A stretch of DNA of 64,000 bases from Chitinophagaceae bacterium (GCA_019638595.1 JAHBTJ010000017.1:62001-126000), one strand, 5' to 3'. Shown: positions 52,555-61,837, numbered from the stretch's first letter. Translations and numbers: made by a program. Notes: a model not told the origin generated them from the sequence alone.

Positions 52555-54861
52555 ATGGCGTGCAGATATTCATATATTTTGTTTTTGATATTACTGGGAA
52601 ATATCTCCGCATATGCCCAGCAGCAGCCGGGTGAGATCGCCGGTAAAATTTTTACCAGTGACGGGCTGCCTGCTCCTGGGATCAGCTTAACACTCAAAGA
52701 CACCCGGTTTTCGGGTATTACCAACGAAACAGGAGTTTTCCGTATTAAAGCCCCTGCCGGAACTTATACGCTTGTTGTAGAATCTGTAAGCAATCAACCC
52801 GAAACAGTTACAGTGTCGGTAAAAGGTGGTTTGGTTACCAATATTCCTGCTATTACCCTCCCGCAAAACTCAAAGCAATTACCGGAAGTGGTTGTAACGG
52901 GGCAGTATGGGGTACAGTCGCTCAAAAACTCTGTTTATAAAGTTCGGTCTATTGGCAAAGAGCTGATACAAATGCGCAATGCAACTGACCTTGCCGGAGT
53001 ATTGAACAATGAACTGGGCATTCGTTTCAGTTCAGACTTTGCTTTGGGAGAGACTGATATTAACGTAATGGGTATGTCGGGGCAAAATGTAAAAATTTTA
53101 TTAAATGGCGTACCGCTAGTAGACAGGGGAAGCATACGGCAGAGCCTGAGCCAGATTGATATCAATAGCATAGAAAAGGTTGAGATAGTGGAAGGACCTA
53201 TGTCTGTAATGTACGGCACGGATGCGCTTGCAGGAGTGATCAATATCATTACTAAAAAAAATGCTGCTAAACAAAACAACACTTACAATATTGGTGCACG
53301 AATACAAGAAGAAACTGCCGGGAGCGAATATGACCCCTTTCGAAAAAAGGGACTGCATAACCAGAATATACATGCAGGCTGGACCCACAAATCAGGTATA
53401 AATGTAGGTGTTGGTGCCACAAGAAACAACTTTGGAGGCTGGCAGGGAACAAAAACAGGACGCCAGAAAGATTTTCGTCCCAAAGACCAGCTTTTTGCAA
53501 ACGGAACAATAGGTTACCGGAATCAAAAGCTCAATACATGGTACAGGCTCGACCTGCTTGACGAAACCATCACCATCGAAGGGCCTGTTGCTGCTGACAT
53601 GGCAACAGACCAGGAATTTATTACACGCCGCTTTACTCATACAATGCAGGCCGATTGGCTTTTGAATGAAAAATTAAATTTCAATGGTAGCTTTTCTTAC
53701 CAGGATTACCACCGCCGCACGCGGACAACAGATCTTGATTTATTGACCGGTAAACGCACATTAAATACACGGTTAGAAGGAGGACAGGATATGTCTGAAT
53801 TCAGTACCCTGTTTTTTAGGGGAACAGCTCAATACAAAATGTCGCCAATGGTGTCATTTCAGCCTGGTATTGAAATAAAATCTGACCGGACAACCGGTCC
53901 AAGAATAACCGGGAACCCTACTATTACCGATTATTCACTATTTGCTTCTGCTGAAATAAAGCCGGTTTCATTCATTAATATTCGTCCGGGAGTTCGATTT
54001 TCAAAAAACTCGGTATACGATGCTCCGCCGGTGATCCCTTCACTTAATACTAAAATTTCGCTTAGCAAAAAAACAGATTTGCGCCTGTCCTATGGAAGAG
54101 GGTTCCGTGCACCTGCATTGCAGGAATTGTATTTTGATTTTCACGATGCCAACCATAGCATTAACGGAAATCCTGATCTGAAAGCAGAATACTCCAACAG
54201 CTTTACAGGTTCGCTTTCTGTACTGGCAGTTGAAAAGCAACAGTTAAGATTTAATACTTCATTATCTGGATTTTATAACCATTTTAAAAACCGGATTGAC
54301 ATAGCCAACAATATTAATCCCTCCCGCCCTAATGAATATTATTACATTAATGTTTACCAATACAAAACAACCGGCGGTACGCTTGAAAACACTGTATACT
54401 GGAAAAAACTCCAGGCAACGCTGGGTGTGTCTTATATAGGCAGGTACAACGATTATTTTGGAGATGGCACTTATGACGACAACAAAACGTTGCCTCAATT
54501 TGTATGGTCTCCTGAAATAAACAGCAACATACTGTATTATATTGATAAGGCCGGAATGAAATTAGGCCTGTTTTATAAATATACCGGCAAGCTCCCGCAA
54601 TACCAGTTGGTTACTGCCGGCAACGGGCAACAATCTGTTGTTTTAGGAACCGTAGCAGGCTTTCACACAGCAGATTTCACTGCATCGAAAAATATAGGCA
54701 GGTATGTTATTTTAAATACCGGCGTAAAAAACATCTTTAATGTAAAACGTATTAATAATAGTATTCAGGATACCGGGGGGGTGCATTCTTCAGGCGGGGA
54801 TGTCCTAAAATCGTATGGCACTTCTTTCTTTCTCGGACTGGCTTTTAGCTGGAACAAATAA
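52555..54861 (+). CDS. TonB-dependent heme receptor
   Basis: 768 residues: signal peptide, N-terminal carboxypeptidase-regulatory-like domain (EIAGKIFTSDGLPAPGISL), a plug (residues about 115-230, ending with VEIVEGPMSVMYGTDALAG), and a 22-strand barrel. In the barrel FRAP at 517-520 and NPDL at 539-542 correspond to the FRAP/NPNL motifs of heme receptors, with His530 and His534 between them as possible heme ligands. The downstream HmuY-like and HmuTUVS genes support heme transport. Coding sequence in the middle looks more AT-rich than neighbours, typical of exposed loops. Confidence 0.88.
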   Translation: MACRYSYILFLILLGNISAYAQQQPGEIAGKIFTSDGLPAPGISLTLKDTRFSGITNETGVFRIKAPAGTYTLVVESVSNQPETVTVSVKGGLVTNIPAITLPQNSKQLPEVVVTGQYGVQSLKNSVYKVRSIGKELIQMRNATDLAGVLNNELGIRFSSDFALGETDINVMGMSGQNVKILLNGVPLVDRGSIRQSLSQIDINSIEKVEIVEGPMSVMYGTDALAGVINIITKKNAAKQNNTYNIGARIQEETAGSEYDPFRKKGLHNQNIHAGWTHKSGINVGVGATRNNFGGWQGTKTGRQKDFRPKDQLFANGTIGYRNQKLNTWYRLDLLDETITIEGPVAADMATDQEFITRRFTHTMQADWLLNEKLNFNGSFSYQDYHRRTRTTDLDLLTGKRTLNTRLEGGQDMSEFSTLFFRGTAQYKMSPMVSFQPGIEIKSDRTTGPRITGNPTITDYSLFASAEIKPVSFINIRPGVRFSKNSVYDAPPVIPSLNTKISLSKKTDLRLSYGRGFRAPALQELYFDFHDANHSINGNPDLKAEYSNSFTGSLSVLAVEKQQLRFNTSLSGFYNHFKNRIDIANNINPSRPNEYYYINVYQYKTTGGTLENTVYWKKLQATLGVSYIGRYNDYFGDGTYDDNKTLPQFVWSPEINSNILYYIDKAGMKLGLFYKYTGKLPQYQLVTAGNGQQSVVLGTVAGFHTADFTASKNIGRYVILNTGVKNIFNVKRINNSIQDTGGVHSSGGDVLKSYGTSFFLGLAFSWNK

Positions 54862-54894
54862 AGTAATTAACAACACAACAATAATTATTTGCAC

Positions 54895-56280
54895 ATGAAA
54901 CAACTACAGTATTTACTGGCAATTATTTTTATGGCGGCAACGATCGTATCATGTAAGGACAGCGATCCGCCGCTACCCGATAATCTTGCTAATTTCGAAA
55001 GCGGCGAAACCGGCATTGGTACTGATATAACAGAAAAGGAAGTAAAGATCAATCTTTCCCGCGCAGCCACTACGGATATAACCGTAACACTGTCTTTAGA
55101 AGGTACGGGAGTAACCTACGGCACAGAGTTTACCACCACCCCGGCAGCTACCGGCAACAATATTTCTGTAGTGATCCCTTCCGGCAGTACCAGCGGATCG
55201 TTTAAAATAACTAAAAAAGATGATATTTTCCTGTCAGGAGAAGAGAAAGTGAAGTTTATAATGGTATCTGTCACATCACCTGTTCTTGTAGGCACTACCA
55301 AAGAACTTACCGTAAGCTTTTCTTCCATTGTTTCCGAAGGCTCGCAACTAACGCTGGAAGGGAAAATTGGCCCGCAAGACTCGATATATTTCAATGCAGT
55401 ATACGTTGACCTCAGCAACAATAGCCAATTGCCGGTTGGCAGAAAAACATGGAACCTGGGTTTTGAAAACGGCTCCGAATTCAGGGTCATCCTGAATCCC
55501 GGCTATCAAAGCACGGTTGCTGCCATTGACAAAACTGACCTGGCAGCTTTTGAAATTTCTGATACTACCGGCGTTGGGCTTGACCATAGTATTACAGATC
55601 CCACTAGCGCCGTATTGGTAGACTATTGGGATGGCGACCTTACTAAAACCGCCATTGCGCCTGTTTCTGCCAACGATGCTGAAAACAAGGTTTACCTGTT
55701 AAGCTTTGAAGGCAGCAAGGAAAGCGATAAATGGTATAAGCTGAAAATAACACGAAATGGTACTGGCTATAAAATACAATATGCATTAGTTGGAGAAACT
55801 ACGCTTAAAAACCTCGACGTTCCAAAGAATGACGCGTACAATTTCACTTTCGTTTCGCTCGAAACCGACAAGATTGTAGATGTTGAACCTCAAAAAGAAA
55901 AATGGGATATTATGTGGGGCTACAGCACTTATAATTCAGGGCTTGGCTCACCTTACTGGTTCCAGGACTTTGTATTATTAAACTACGTTGGCGGAGCCCA
56001 GGCGGCAGAAGTGCTGGAATCTACCGTTACTTACGATGCATTTGTAGAATCAAATATAGCAGCTATTACATTTTCCAGCACCCGCGATGCCATTGGCAGC
56101 AAATGGAGACAAGGTGCAGGCCCCTCAGGCCCCGGCACTATCAAACGCGACCGCTTTTATGTAGTAAAAGATCCTTCCGGCAATGTATACAAACTTAAGT
56201 TTGTAAGCTGGGGCGGTGGCGGCGACAGCGGTGAAAGAGGCAAACCTGTTATTGAATACAAACTGGTGAAACAGGGATAA
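54895..56280 (+). CDS. hmuY: HmuY-like heme-binding lipoprotein with N-terminal Calx-beta-like domain
   Basis: 461 residues from the ATG at 54895. A lipoprotein signal (MAATIVSCKDSD) is followed by a Calx-beta-like part (residues about 30-150; VTLSLEGTGVTYGTEFTT, SGEEKVKFIMVSV), then an HmuY-like domain (SIYFNAVYVDLSNN, RKTWNLGFENGSEFRVILN, KWDIMWGYSTYN, RDRFYVVKDPSGNVYKLKF). HmuY is a surface hemophore that extracts heme for HmuR in P. gingivalis; there it is much shorter. The gene begins 33 bases after the receptor, so they are co-transcribed, and an intrinsic terminator follows. Confidence 0.82.
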   Translation: MKQLQYLLAIIFMAATIVSCKDSDPPLPDNLANFESGETGIGTDITEKEVKINLSRAATTDITVTLSLEGTGVTYGTEFTTTPAATGNNISVVIPSGSTSGSFKITKKDDIFLSGEEKVKFIMVSVTSPVLVGTTKELTVSFSSIVSEGSQLTLEGKIGPQDSIYFNAVYVDLSNNSQLPVGRKTWNLGFENGSEFRVILNPGYQSTVAAIDKTDLAAFEISDTTGVGLDHSITDPTSAVLVDYWDGDLTKTAIAPVSANDAENKVYLLSFEGSKESDKWYKLKITRNGTGYKIQYALVGETTLKNLDVPKNDAYNFTFVSLETDKIVDVEPQKEKWDIMWGYSTYNSGLGSPYWFQDFVLLNYVGGAQAAEVLESTVTYDAFVESNIAAITFSSTRDAIGSKWRQGAGPSGPGTIKRDRFYVVKDPSGNVYKLKFVSWGGGGDSGERGKPVIEYKLVKQG

Positions 56281-56304
56281 TTAATTTTTTAAATATGAAC
56301 GAAG

Positions 56305-56331
56305 ATACCGGCTGTACTGGCCGGTATTTTT
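56305..56331 (+). terminator. Intrinsic terminator after hmuY
   Basis: ATACCGGC at 56305-56312 pairs with GCCGGTAT at 56320-56327 (7-base loop) followed by TTTTTG. It separates the receptor-hmuY unit from the ABC transporter unit. Confidence 0.8.
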
Positions 56332-56340
56332 GTTGGTGGG

Positions 56341-56520
56341 AGGTAGCTATGGGCTGTTGGCAGTGAGCTATCGGTTATCAGCAATTTATAGTTTATGGTT
56401 TGTTGTTTGTGGTTACACAGTTGGCAAACCTTGCACAGACGAAGGCACAGACCATAAACTATAAACCTCAAACCCGAAATTTGTAACCTGAACCCCTGTA
56501 ACCCGCCCTCACTCCTTCCC
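56341..56520 (+). repeat. Intergenic word-repeat array before hmuT
   Basis: Within a 322-base gap (56281-56602) this segment consists of words such as AGCTATCGGTTATCAGC, TTATAGTTTATGGTTTGTTG, ACCATAAACTATAAACC, GAAATTTGTAACCT (56476-56489), and AACCCCTGTAACCCG. It shares exact words with the arrays at 38.3 and 44.0 kb: AACTATAAACC and GAAATTTGTAACCT. The remaining 80 bases before hmuT are AT-rich and presumably carry its promoter. Confidence 0.6.
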
Positions 56521-56602
56521 CTTTGCGCAACTATTTTTCCCGATTTAATAAATCATTGTTGAGGTTTTACAGGATTTTTGTACCCTTAAATTTTCCACGT
56601 TG

Positions 56603-57454
56603 ATGAATCCTTTAAAAAGAATACAGTTCTGCCTGTATGGTATTATATTAATATATGCTTCCTGTACTCCCGAAGCAAAGAAACCTGCTATTAACTCAGA
56701 AAGGATTGTTTCCCTCGACGGTTCCCTTACAGAAATTATTGCCGAAATAGGCCTGGAAAAAAATATTGTAGGTGTGGATGTTACCAGCACCTACCCTGCT
56801 TCGGTAAACGCTTTACCTAAAGCCAGTCATACCCGTACCGTAAACCCCGAAGCTGTTATAGCCATGAAGCCCAGCGTAATATTTGCGCTCGAAAAAGGCA
56901 TGAAGCCTGAAGTGGAGCAGCAATTTTATTCTGCAGGCATACCGCTGGTCATCCTGAAAAAAGACTACAGCATACAAGGCACTAAAGATCTGATAAAACA
57001 GGTGGCCGATACATTAGGAAAAGGAGACAGGGTAGACGCATTGTGGAAGCAGGTTGACGATGACATGGCCTCCGTAAAAAACTATGATACCAAACCCAAA
57101 GTGCTTTTTGTATATGCCCGCGGAGTAGGCGCCATGAGTGTAGCCGGCAAAAAAACCGCGCTTGATAAAATGATCGAACTGGCGGGAGGCATCAATGCCG
57201 CTTCGGAAATAGAGGATTTTAAACCTTTTACACAGGAAGCGCTGGTGGAAGAAAATCCTGATGTAATATTGTTTTTTGACAGCGGGCTCGAAAGCCTGGG
57301 CGGTATAGACGGTTTATTAAAAATGCCCGGCATAGCGGCTACCAGTGCAGGTAAAAATAAAAAGATCGTAACAATGGACGGGCAACTCCTGGCCGGCTTT
57401 ACGCCGCGGGTTGGAAAAGCAGTAGCCCGGTTATCGGAACTTATTCATCAATAA
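56603..57454 (+). CDS. hmuT: Heme ABC transporter substrate-binding protein (HmuT-like)
   Basis: About 283 residues from the ATG at 56603. A lipoprotein signal (YGIILIYASCTPE) precedes the periplasmic-binding fold of the heme group: IVSLDGSLTEIIAEIG, VGVDVTSTYP, RTVNPEAVIAMKPSVIFA and KVLFVYARGVGAMSVAGK. It would deliver heme to HmuUV. It is followed 28 bases later by the permease. Confidence 0.88.
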   Translation: MNPLKRIQFCLYGIILIYASCTPEAKKPAINSERIVSLDGSLTEIIAEIGLEKNIVGVDVTSTYPASVNALPKASHTRTVNPEAVIAMKPSVIFALEKGMKPEVEQQFYSAGIPLVILKKDYSIQGTKDLIKQVADTLGKGDRVDALWKQVDDDMASVKNYDTKPKVLFVYARGVGAMSVAGKKTALDKMIELAGGINAASEIEDFKPFTQEALVEENPDVILFFDSGLESLGGIDGLLKMPGIAATSAGKNKKIVTMDGQLLAGFTPRVGKAVARLSELIHQ

Positions 57455-57482
57455 AAGCGTTATTTCTAACCCCGGAGAAAAC

Positions 57483-58526
57483 ATGAAACCTGCTGTACTG
57501 GTAACCACTTTAACCGGCATTTTACTTGTAGCGGTAATTATTTCCGCCGGGTTGGGCGCGCTATCCGTATCGCCGTTGCAAAGCATCGCTATTTTATTAA
57601 GGCAGGTGGGCATACACCTGGATGTACCATACAGCGATCAGCAGGAAGTAGTAATTACCGCTATACGGCTGCCCAGGGTATTGTTTGGCATTTTTATAGG
57701 CGCCACCCTGGCTATGTGCGGAACCGCCATCCAGGGCTTGTTCAGGAATCCGCTGGCAGACCCTGTGCTGATAGGCATTAGCAGCGGAGCCGCCCTTTTT
57801 ACAGTAGTTATGATAGTAGCAGGACTGCAATTATTTGCCGGGCTGTTCAATATGATAGGTGCGTACGCATTAAGCCTGGCTGCTTTTGCCGGCGCTTTTA
57901 TTACGGCTATTATTGTGTACCGTATTTCGCAGGCGGGCGGAAAAACCATTGTAAGCACTATGTTGCTGGCTGGTATTGCCATCAGCGCTATGGCAGCAGC
58001 CGGTACCGGCATCATGACGTTAATGGCGAATGATGCCCAGTTGCGTACCATCACCTTCTGGAACCTTGGAAGCCTGGGGGGCGCCAACTGGCAAAGCCTG
58101 GGGGTACTGGTTCCGGTTTGCATGATCTGCCTGGTTGGACTGCCAACGCTTTCCAAACCATTGAACGCGCTGGTGCTGGGCGAAACCAACGCAGCGCATA
58201 TAGGCATTAATGTAGAATCGCTGAAAACAAAAGTAATTGTATTAACAGCCCTTGGAGTAGGCGTGTGTGTGAGCGTGAGCGGTATTATTGGTTTTGTAGG
58301 GCTGGTAACGCCGCATATTATACGCAAGCTGATCGGCCCCGAACACAAAAATGTTTTTATAGCATCGGGGCTGCTGGGAGCCATTATACTGGTAATAGCC
58401 GACCTGCTGTGCCGGACAATTATTGCCCCTGTAGAAATACCGATAGGAATAGTAACGGCTTTACTGGGCGCTCCTTTCTTTTTGTACCTGTTATTAAAAG
58501 AGAAAAAAACACAGATCGTTTTTTAA
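57483..58526 (+). CDS. hmuU: Heme ABC transporter permease (FecCD family, HmuU-like)
   Basis: 347 residues with about ten membrane helices and the FecCD hallmarks IRLPRVLFGIFIGATLAMCGTA (in part), GLFRNPLADPVLIGISSGAA, and GFVGLVTPHIIRKLIG, the ATPase-coupling loop. Its stop overlaps the ATPase start by one base (TAATG), a sign of coupled translation. It moves heme through the inner membrane. Confidence 0.92.
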   Translation: MKPAVLVTTLTGILLVAVIISAGLGALSVSPLQSIAILLRQVGIHLDVPYSDQQEVVITAIRLPRVLFGIFIGATLAMCGTAIQGLFRNPLADPVLIGISSGAALFTVVMIVAGLQLFAGLFNMIGAYALSLAAFAGAFITAIIVYRISQAGGKTIVSTMLLAGIAISAMAAAGTGIMTLMANDAQLRTITFWNLGSLGGANWQSLGVLVPVCMICLVGLPTLSKPLNALVLGETNAAHIGINVESLKTKVIVLTALGVGVCVSVSGIIGFVGLVTPHIIRKLIGPEHKNVFIASGLLGAIILVIADLLCRTIIAPVEIPIGIVTALLGAPFFLYLLLKEKKTQIVF

Positions 58527-59302
58527 TGTTACAGGCAGCACACATATCGTTTAAGAACAGCCATCGCTATTTGCTTCATAACGTAAGCTTTGAGGTAAAG
58601 GCGGGTGAAGTATTATCGGTACTGGGCGCTAACGGAGCGGGCAAAAGCACTTTGCTGAAAAACATCAGCGGGGAGTTGCAGCCGCATAAGGGAACGCTTA
58701 TTTTTAAGAACAAGCCTTTGCATTCCTGGAAAAACCACGAGCTGGCCCGGCAAAGAGGCGTATTAAGCCAGCATTACCAGGTATCCCTGCCATTCACCTC
58801 GTTCCAGATAGCCATGATGGGCAGGTACCCGCATTTTAAAAACCATCCGCTGCCGAATGACCACGATATTGTTAAACAATGCCTCTGTTTCAGCGGCATT
58901 GAACATCTTGCCGACCGTAATTACCTTACCCTGAGCGGCGGTGAGCAGCAGCGCGTGCAAATTGCCAGGGTATTGGCGCAGTTGTGGGACGATGCTTCAA
59001 CCGATAAATTATTATTGCTGGATGAGCCGGTAAGCGCCCTGGATATACAGTACCAGCATCACATTATGCAGCTCATCCGCAAGCTGGCTGTAAGGGGATT
59101 TGCCATCATAAGCGTAGTACACGACCTGAACCTGGCACTTCAATACAGCGACAGGATCTTGCTGCTAAAGAATGGAACGCAGGTAGCCTTTGGCGATACC
59201 GCCCTGCTTAACAAACAACATATTAAAGAAGTATACGGGGTAGAGTCGGAACTGATAGCGCACCCCGTGGAGAACAGGAAATATATCATCATAACCGAAT
59301 AA
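58526..59302 (+). CDS. hmuV: Heme ABC transporter ATP-binding protein (HmuV-like)
   Basis: 258 residues from the ATG at 58526. Walker A is GANGAGKST, the signature LSGGEQQRVQIARVLAQ, Walker B LLLLDEPVSALD, and the switch His is in VVHDLN. The open frame extends upstream inside the permease gene, but the ATG in the TAATG overlap is the right start since the protein begins with LQAAHISFKN of the ATPase. It energises heme import. Confidence 0.93.
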   Translation: MLQAAHISFKNSHRYLLHNVSFEVKAGEVLSVLGANGAGKSTLLKNISGELQPHKGTLIFKNKPLHSWKNHELARQRGVLSQHYQVSLPFTSFQIAMMGRYPHFKNHPLPNDHDIVKQCLCFSGIEHLADRNYLTLSGGEQQRVQIARVLAQLWDDASTDKLLLLDEPVSALDIQYQHHIMQLIRKLAVRGFAIISVVHDLNLALQYSDRILLLKNGTQVAFGDTALLNKQHIKEVYGVESELIAHPVENRKYIIITE

Positions 59303-59325
59303 TTTAATAATATAATTTTACAAAC

Positions 59326-60360
59326 ATGTCAGCAACTACTACCACATTACTGGAAAAATACGAAGAAGTGAAAAGGCAAAATCCCAAAATGCGCATCAGG
59401 GATATTGCCAAACATTTACAATCAAGTGAAGCCGAATTACTGGCTACCGGCATTGGCAGCCATGTAACCCTGCTGGAAGGTGATTTTGAAAACTTCCTGA
59501 AAGAAGTAAGCAGTATGGGAAAAGTAATGGCGCTTACACGCAACGATCATTGTGTACATGAGCGTAAAGGCGTATACAACAATGTATCGTTTGAAAATCA
59601 TGTTGGGCTCGTGCTTGATCCCGATATTGATCTGCGGCTGTTCATGATGCACTGGAAATATGGCTTCGCGGTAAATGAGAACGACCGCTTCAGCTTCCAG
59701 TTTTTTGATAAAAGCGGCGAGGCTGTTCACAAAATTTACATGATCGAACAGAGCGATATGTTGGCCTATGAACGCATTAAAGCCGCCTATACCGCGCCCG
59801 ACCAGTCAAAACCCGTTATAACCGAAGCTTACAAACCCACGCCTGCGGAAAAACCGGATAGTGAAATTGATGTAGCAGGATTCCGGGATGAATGGAAAAA
59901 CATGACCGATACCCACCAGTTTTTTGGCATCACCCGTAAGTACGGAGTAAGCCGGGTGCAGGCGCTGCGCCTGGCACCCGAAGGTTTTGTACAGGAAGTG
60001 AGCAACGATACTACGGAAAGGCTATTGCAGTATTCCGCCGATAAGCAGGTGCCCATTATGATATTTGTTGGCAGCAGGGGCTGCATTCAAATACATACAG
60101 GAGAAATCAACAAGCTCATGCGTACAGGCCCCTGGTATAATATACTGGACCCGGAGCTTAACCTGCACTTGCGCACAGACATGATAGCACGAAGCTTTAT
60201 TGTAAAGAAACCCAGCGAAGCGGGCATTGTAACCGCACTGGAGGTTTTTGATAAAGAAGGGAACCTGATCGTTCAATTCTTCGGGAAGCGAAAACCCGGC
60301 ATACCCGAACTGGAAAGCTGGAGAGAAGCGGTGGAGACGGTTGTTAGTGGCAAGGAATAA
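59326..60360 (+). CDS. hmuS: Hemin-degrading factor (HmuS/ChuS family)
   Basis: 344 residues containing two homologous HemS/ChuX domains, each opening with a similar segment: about residues 10-165 (GSHVTLLEGDFENFL, NDHCVHERKGVY) and 185-340 (FFGITRKYGVSRVQAL, VGSRGCIQIHTGEI). These proteins bind heme in the cytoplasm and release iron or hand heme on. It ends the heme operon, 23 bases after hmuV, and a terminator follows. Confidence 0.92.
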   Translation: MSATTTTLLEKYEEVKRQNPKMRIRDIAKHLQSSEAELLATGIGSHVTLLEGDFENFLKEVSSMGKVMALTRNDHCVHERKGVYNNVSFENHVGLVLDPDIDLRLFMMHWKYGFAVNENDRFSFQFFDKSGEAVHKIYMIEQSDMLAYERIKAAYTAPDQSKPVITEAYKPTPAEKPDSEIDVAGFRDEWKNMTDTHQFFGITRKYGVSRVQALRLAPEGFVQEVSNDTTERLLQYSADKQVPIMIFVGSRGCIQIHTGEINKLMRTGPWYNILDPELNLHLRTDMIARSFIVKKPSEAGIVTALEVFDKEGNLIVQFFGKRKPGIPELESWREAVETVVSGKE

Positions 60361-60376
60361 GTGTATGAAATAAGAT

Positions 60377-60422
60377 AAGTGAAAGGAATCACCACCTGTT
60401 TTGTTTTTCCTTTCACTTTTCA
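60377..60422 (+). terminator. Intrinsic terminator after the heme transport operon
   Basis: AAGTGAAAGGAA at 60377-60388 pairs with TTCCTTTCACTT at 60407-60418 (12 bp, 18-base loop) and is followed by TTCACCTTTT. It lies between hmuS and the nitroreductase gene. Confidence 0.65.
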
Positions 60423-60445
60423 CCTTTTATAAAACTATAAGCGCA

Positions 60446-61030
60446 ATGCAATACAATGCAGAGGTCATCAATCATTTGATCCGCAACAGGAGATCTGTTT
60501 TTCCCGACCAGTTTGAAACAGGCAGGCGGGTACCTGATGAAACGATAGAAGAAATACTTATAAATGCAACCTGGGCGCCTAATCATGGACGCAATGAGCC
60601 CTGGTTGTTCACAGTATTTACAGGCAGCGGACTTCAAAAACTGGCCGATTTTCAGTCATCGTTATACAAAGCAGAAGCCGGAGATACTTTTAGCGACGCT
60701 GCTTTTACCAAATTGCAGAAACAACCGTTAAAAGCGTCGCATATTATTGCCATAGGAATGAAAAGAGGAATGAACCGTCGTATACCCGAAATAGAAGATA
60801 TAGAAGCTGTAGCCTGTGCGGTACAAAATATTTACCTGTCTGTAAGCGCTTATGGATTGGGCGGGTACTGGACAACAGGAGGCATTACTTATAAAGATGC
60901 TGCCAAATCATTTTTCGGACTGGGCGAAGAAGACAGGCTGCTTGGGTTCTTTTATATCGGCTATGCGGGAGTGCCATCTGCGGGAAGTCAAAGAAATACC
61001 CGGGAAAAAATAATCTGGGTAAAAAACTAA
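60446..61030 (+). CDS. Nitroreductase family protein
   Basis: 194 residues from the ATG at 60446. FMN-binding features are IRNRRSVFPDQF, NATWAPNHGRNEPW, a central helix with AVACAVQNIYLSVSAYGLGGYWTTGG and GFFYIGYAG (quoted in parts). The family reduces nitro compounds or flavins with NAD(P)H; related members (BluB, HBN1, YdjA) differ in detail. The pattern is near the small YdjA-like group. It follows the heme operon but is separated by a terminator, so a heme role is not implied. Confidence 0.87.
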   Translation: MQYNAEVINHLIRNRRSVFPDQFETGRRVPDETIEEILINATWAPNHGRNEPWLFTVFTGSGLQKLADFQSSLYKAEAGDTFSDAAFTKLQKQPLKASHIIAIGMKRGMNRRIPEIEDIEAVACAVQNIYLSVSAYGLGGYWTTGGITYKDAAKSFFGLGEEDRLLGFFYIGYAGVPSAGSQRNTREKIIWVKN

Positions 61031-61198
61031 ACAAAGAAAACGCCGAAAGAAAAAATACGACTATAGCCAACGGGATAGCAATTACTACATCAGCCAACTG
61101 TTAAGTGAAAGTTAAAGGATATCAGGCAGCATATTCTTTTCCGTTTTTACAGCAATCATTTGTTCTTTTTTATAAAAGTTTTTTGAGCAAAAGAAGAA

Positions 61199-61216
61199 GG
61201 GAGCACGACTGCTCCC
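61199..61216 (-). terminator. Possible minus-strand terminator
   Basis: GGGAGC/GCTCCC with a six-base loop is followed on the minus strand by TTCTTCTTTTGC. It would end a leftward transcript from the non-coding stretch, but no gene is known on that strand. Confidence 0.35.
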
Positions 61217-61481
61217 CTCGATCCCTAATCCCTAAACCCTGGAAAAAATTTATCTAATAAGAATGTTGTATTGTTTGATGATCGTTTTCCTGTATTGCAG
61301 TATTTTTCTGCTTTGTAATTTTCATTCGCTATGTTACTCCATTTTCAGAAATTGTGCCAAACATTGCTAATATGAACATTCGCGCATGTTTTTTTTCTTT
61401 GCCATAAAATTTTATGCTCTAACATCCATCCAGGTAGCTGTTTATTATACGGTGCTGTTTTAGTTTTTCGCTCTATACATA

Positions 61482-61530
61482 ACCTGCCTGCATGTAGTAC
61501 ATCTGCCGGTAGCAGATCCTGCGGGCAGGT
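61482..61530. other. Nested stem-loop, candidate structured RNA
   Basis: An outer ACCTGCC/GGCAGGT stem (61482-61488 and 61524-61530) encloses an inner ATCTGC/GCAGAT stem (61501-61506 and 61512-61517) with loop CGGTA. It lies beside the 11-bp palindrome at 61548-61575. Confidence 0.35.
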
Positions 61531-61547
61531 ATTATCATTTATAATTT

Positions 61548-61575
61548 TTAACTGTGTAACCCGGTACACAGTTAA
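61548..61575. repeat. 11-bp perfect inverted repeat
   Basis: TTAACTGTGTA at 61548-61558 and TACACAGTTAA at 61565-61575 flank ACCCGG. No T tract follows, so it is more likely an operator or structural RNA element than a terminator. Confidence 0.5.
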
Positions 61576-61809
61576 CCTGTACCCGTGGGAAATTGTTACC
61601 TCAAAAACAGCGTTGCTGCAAAACAGGCAGCCCTGCACAACTATTCAATTCGTACCACATTCGTTTATGCGTTACTGTTCTACACACACATACGGGCTTT
61701 TAAAAATAAAATACCACAATGCGGGTATATGCCCTGACAATCATTTATATCAAAACGTGGCATAGTGTGGAAATCTCCGCCGAAGCCGACCCGCTTTGCT
61801 TTACCGGCG

Positions 61810-61837
61810 TTGAATAGCCTTTATTTCTGTAACTTCG
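61810..61837 (+). promoter_or_regulatory. Candidate promoter of ileS
   Basis: TTG at 61810-61812 is followed after 17 bases by TAACTTCG at 61830-61837, one mismatch from TAnnTTTG. The predicted start near 61844 gives a leader of about 14 bases before the ATG at 61858. Confidence 0.5.

Noticed and set aside
52401-52634. Plus-strand frame overlapping the start of the heme receptor
   Set aside because: Overlaps the receptor's signal peptide in another frame and has no known features.
61345-61638. Minus-strand frame of 97 codons with GTG start
   Set aside because: No domain or signal, and it covers several inverted repeats; more likely non-coding.
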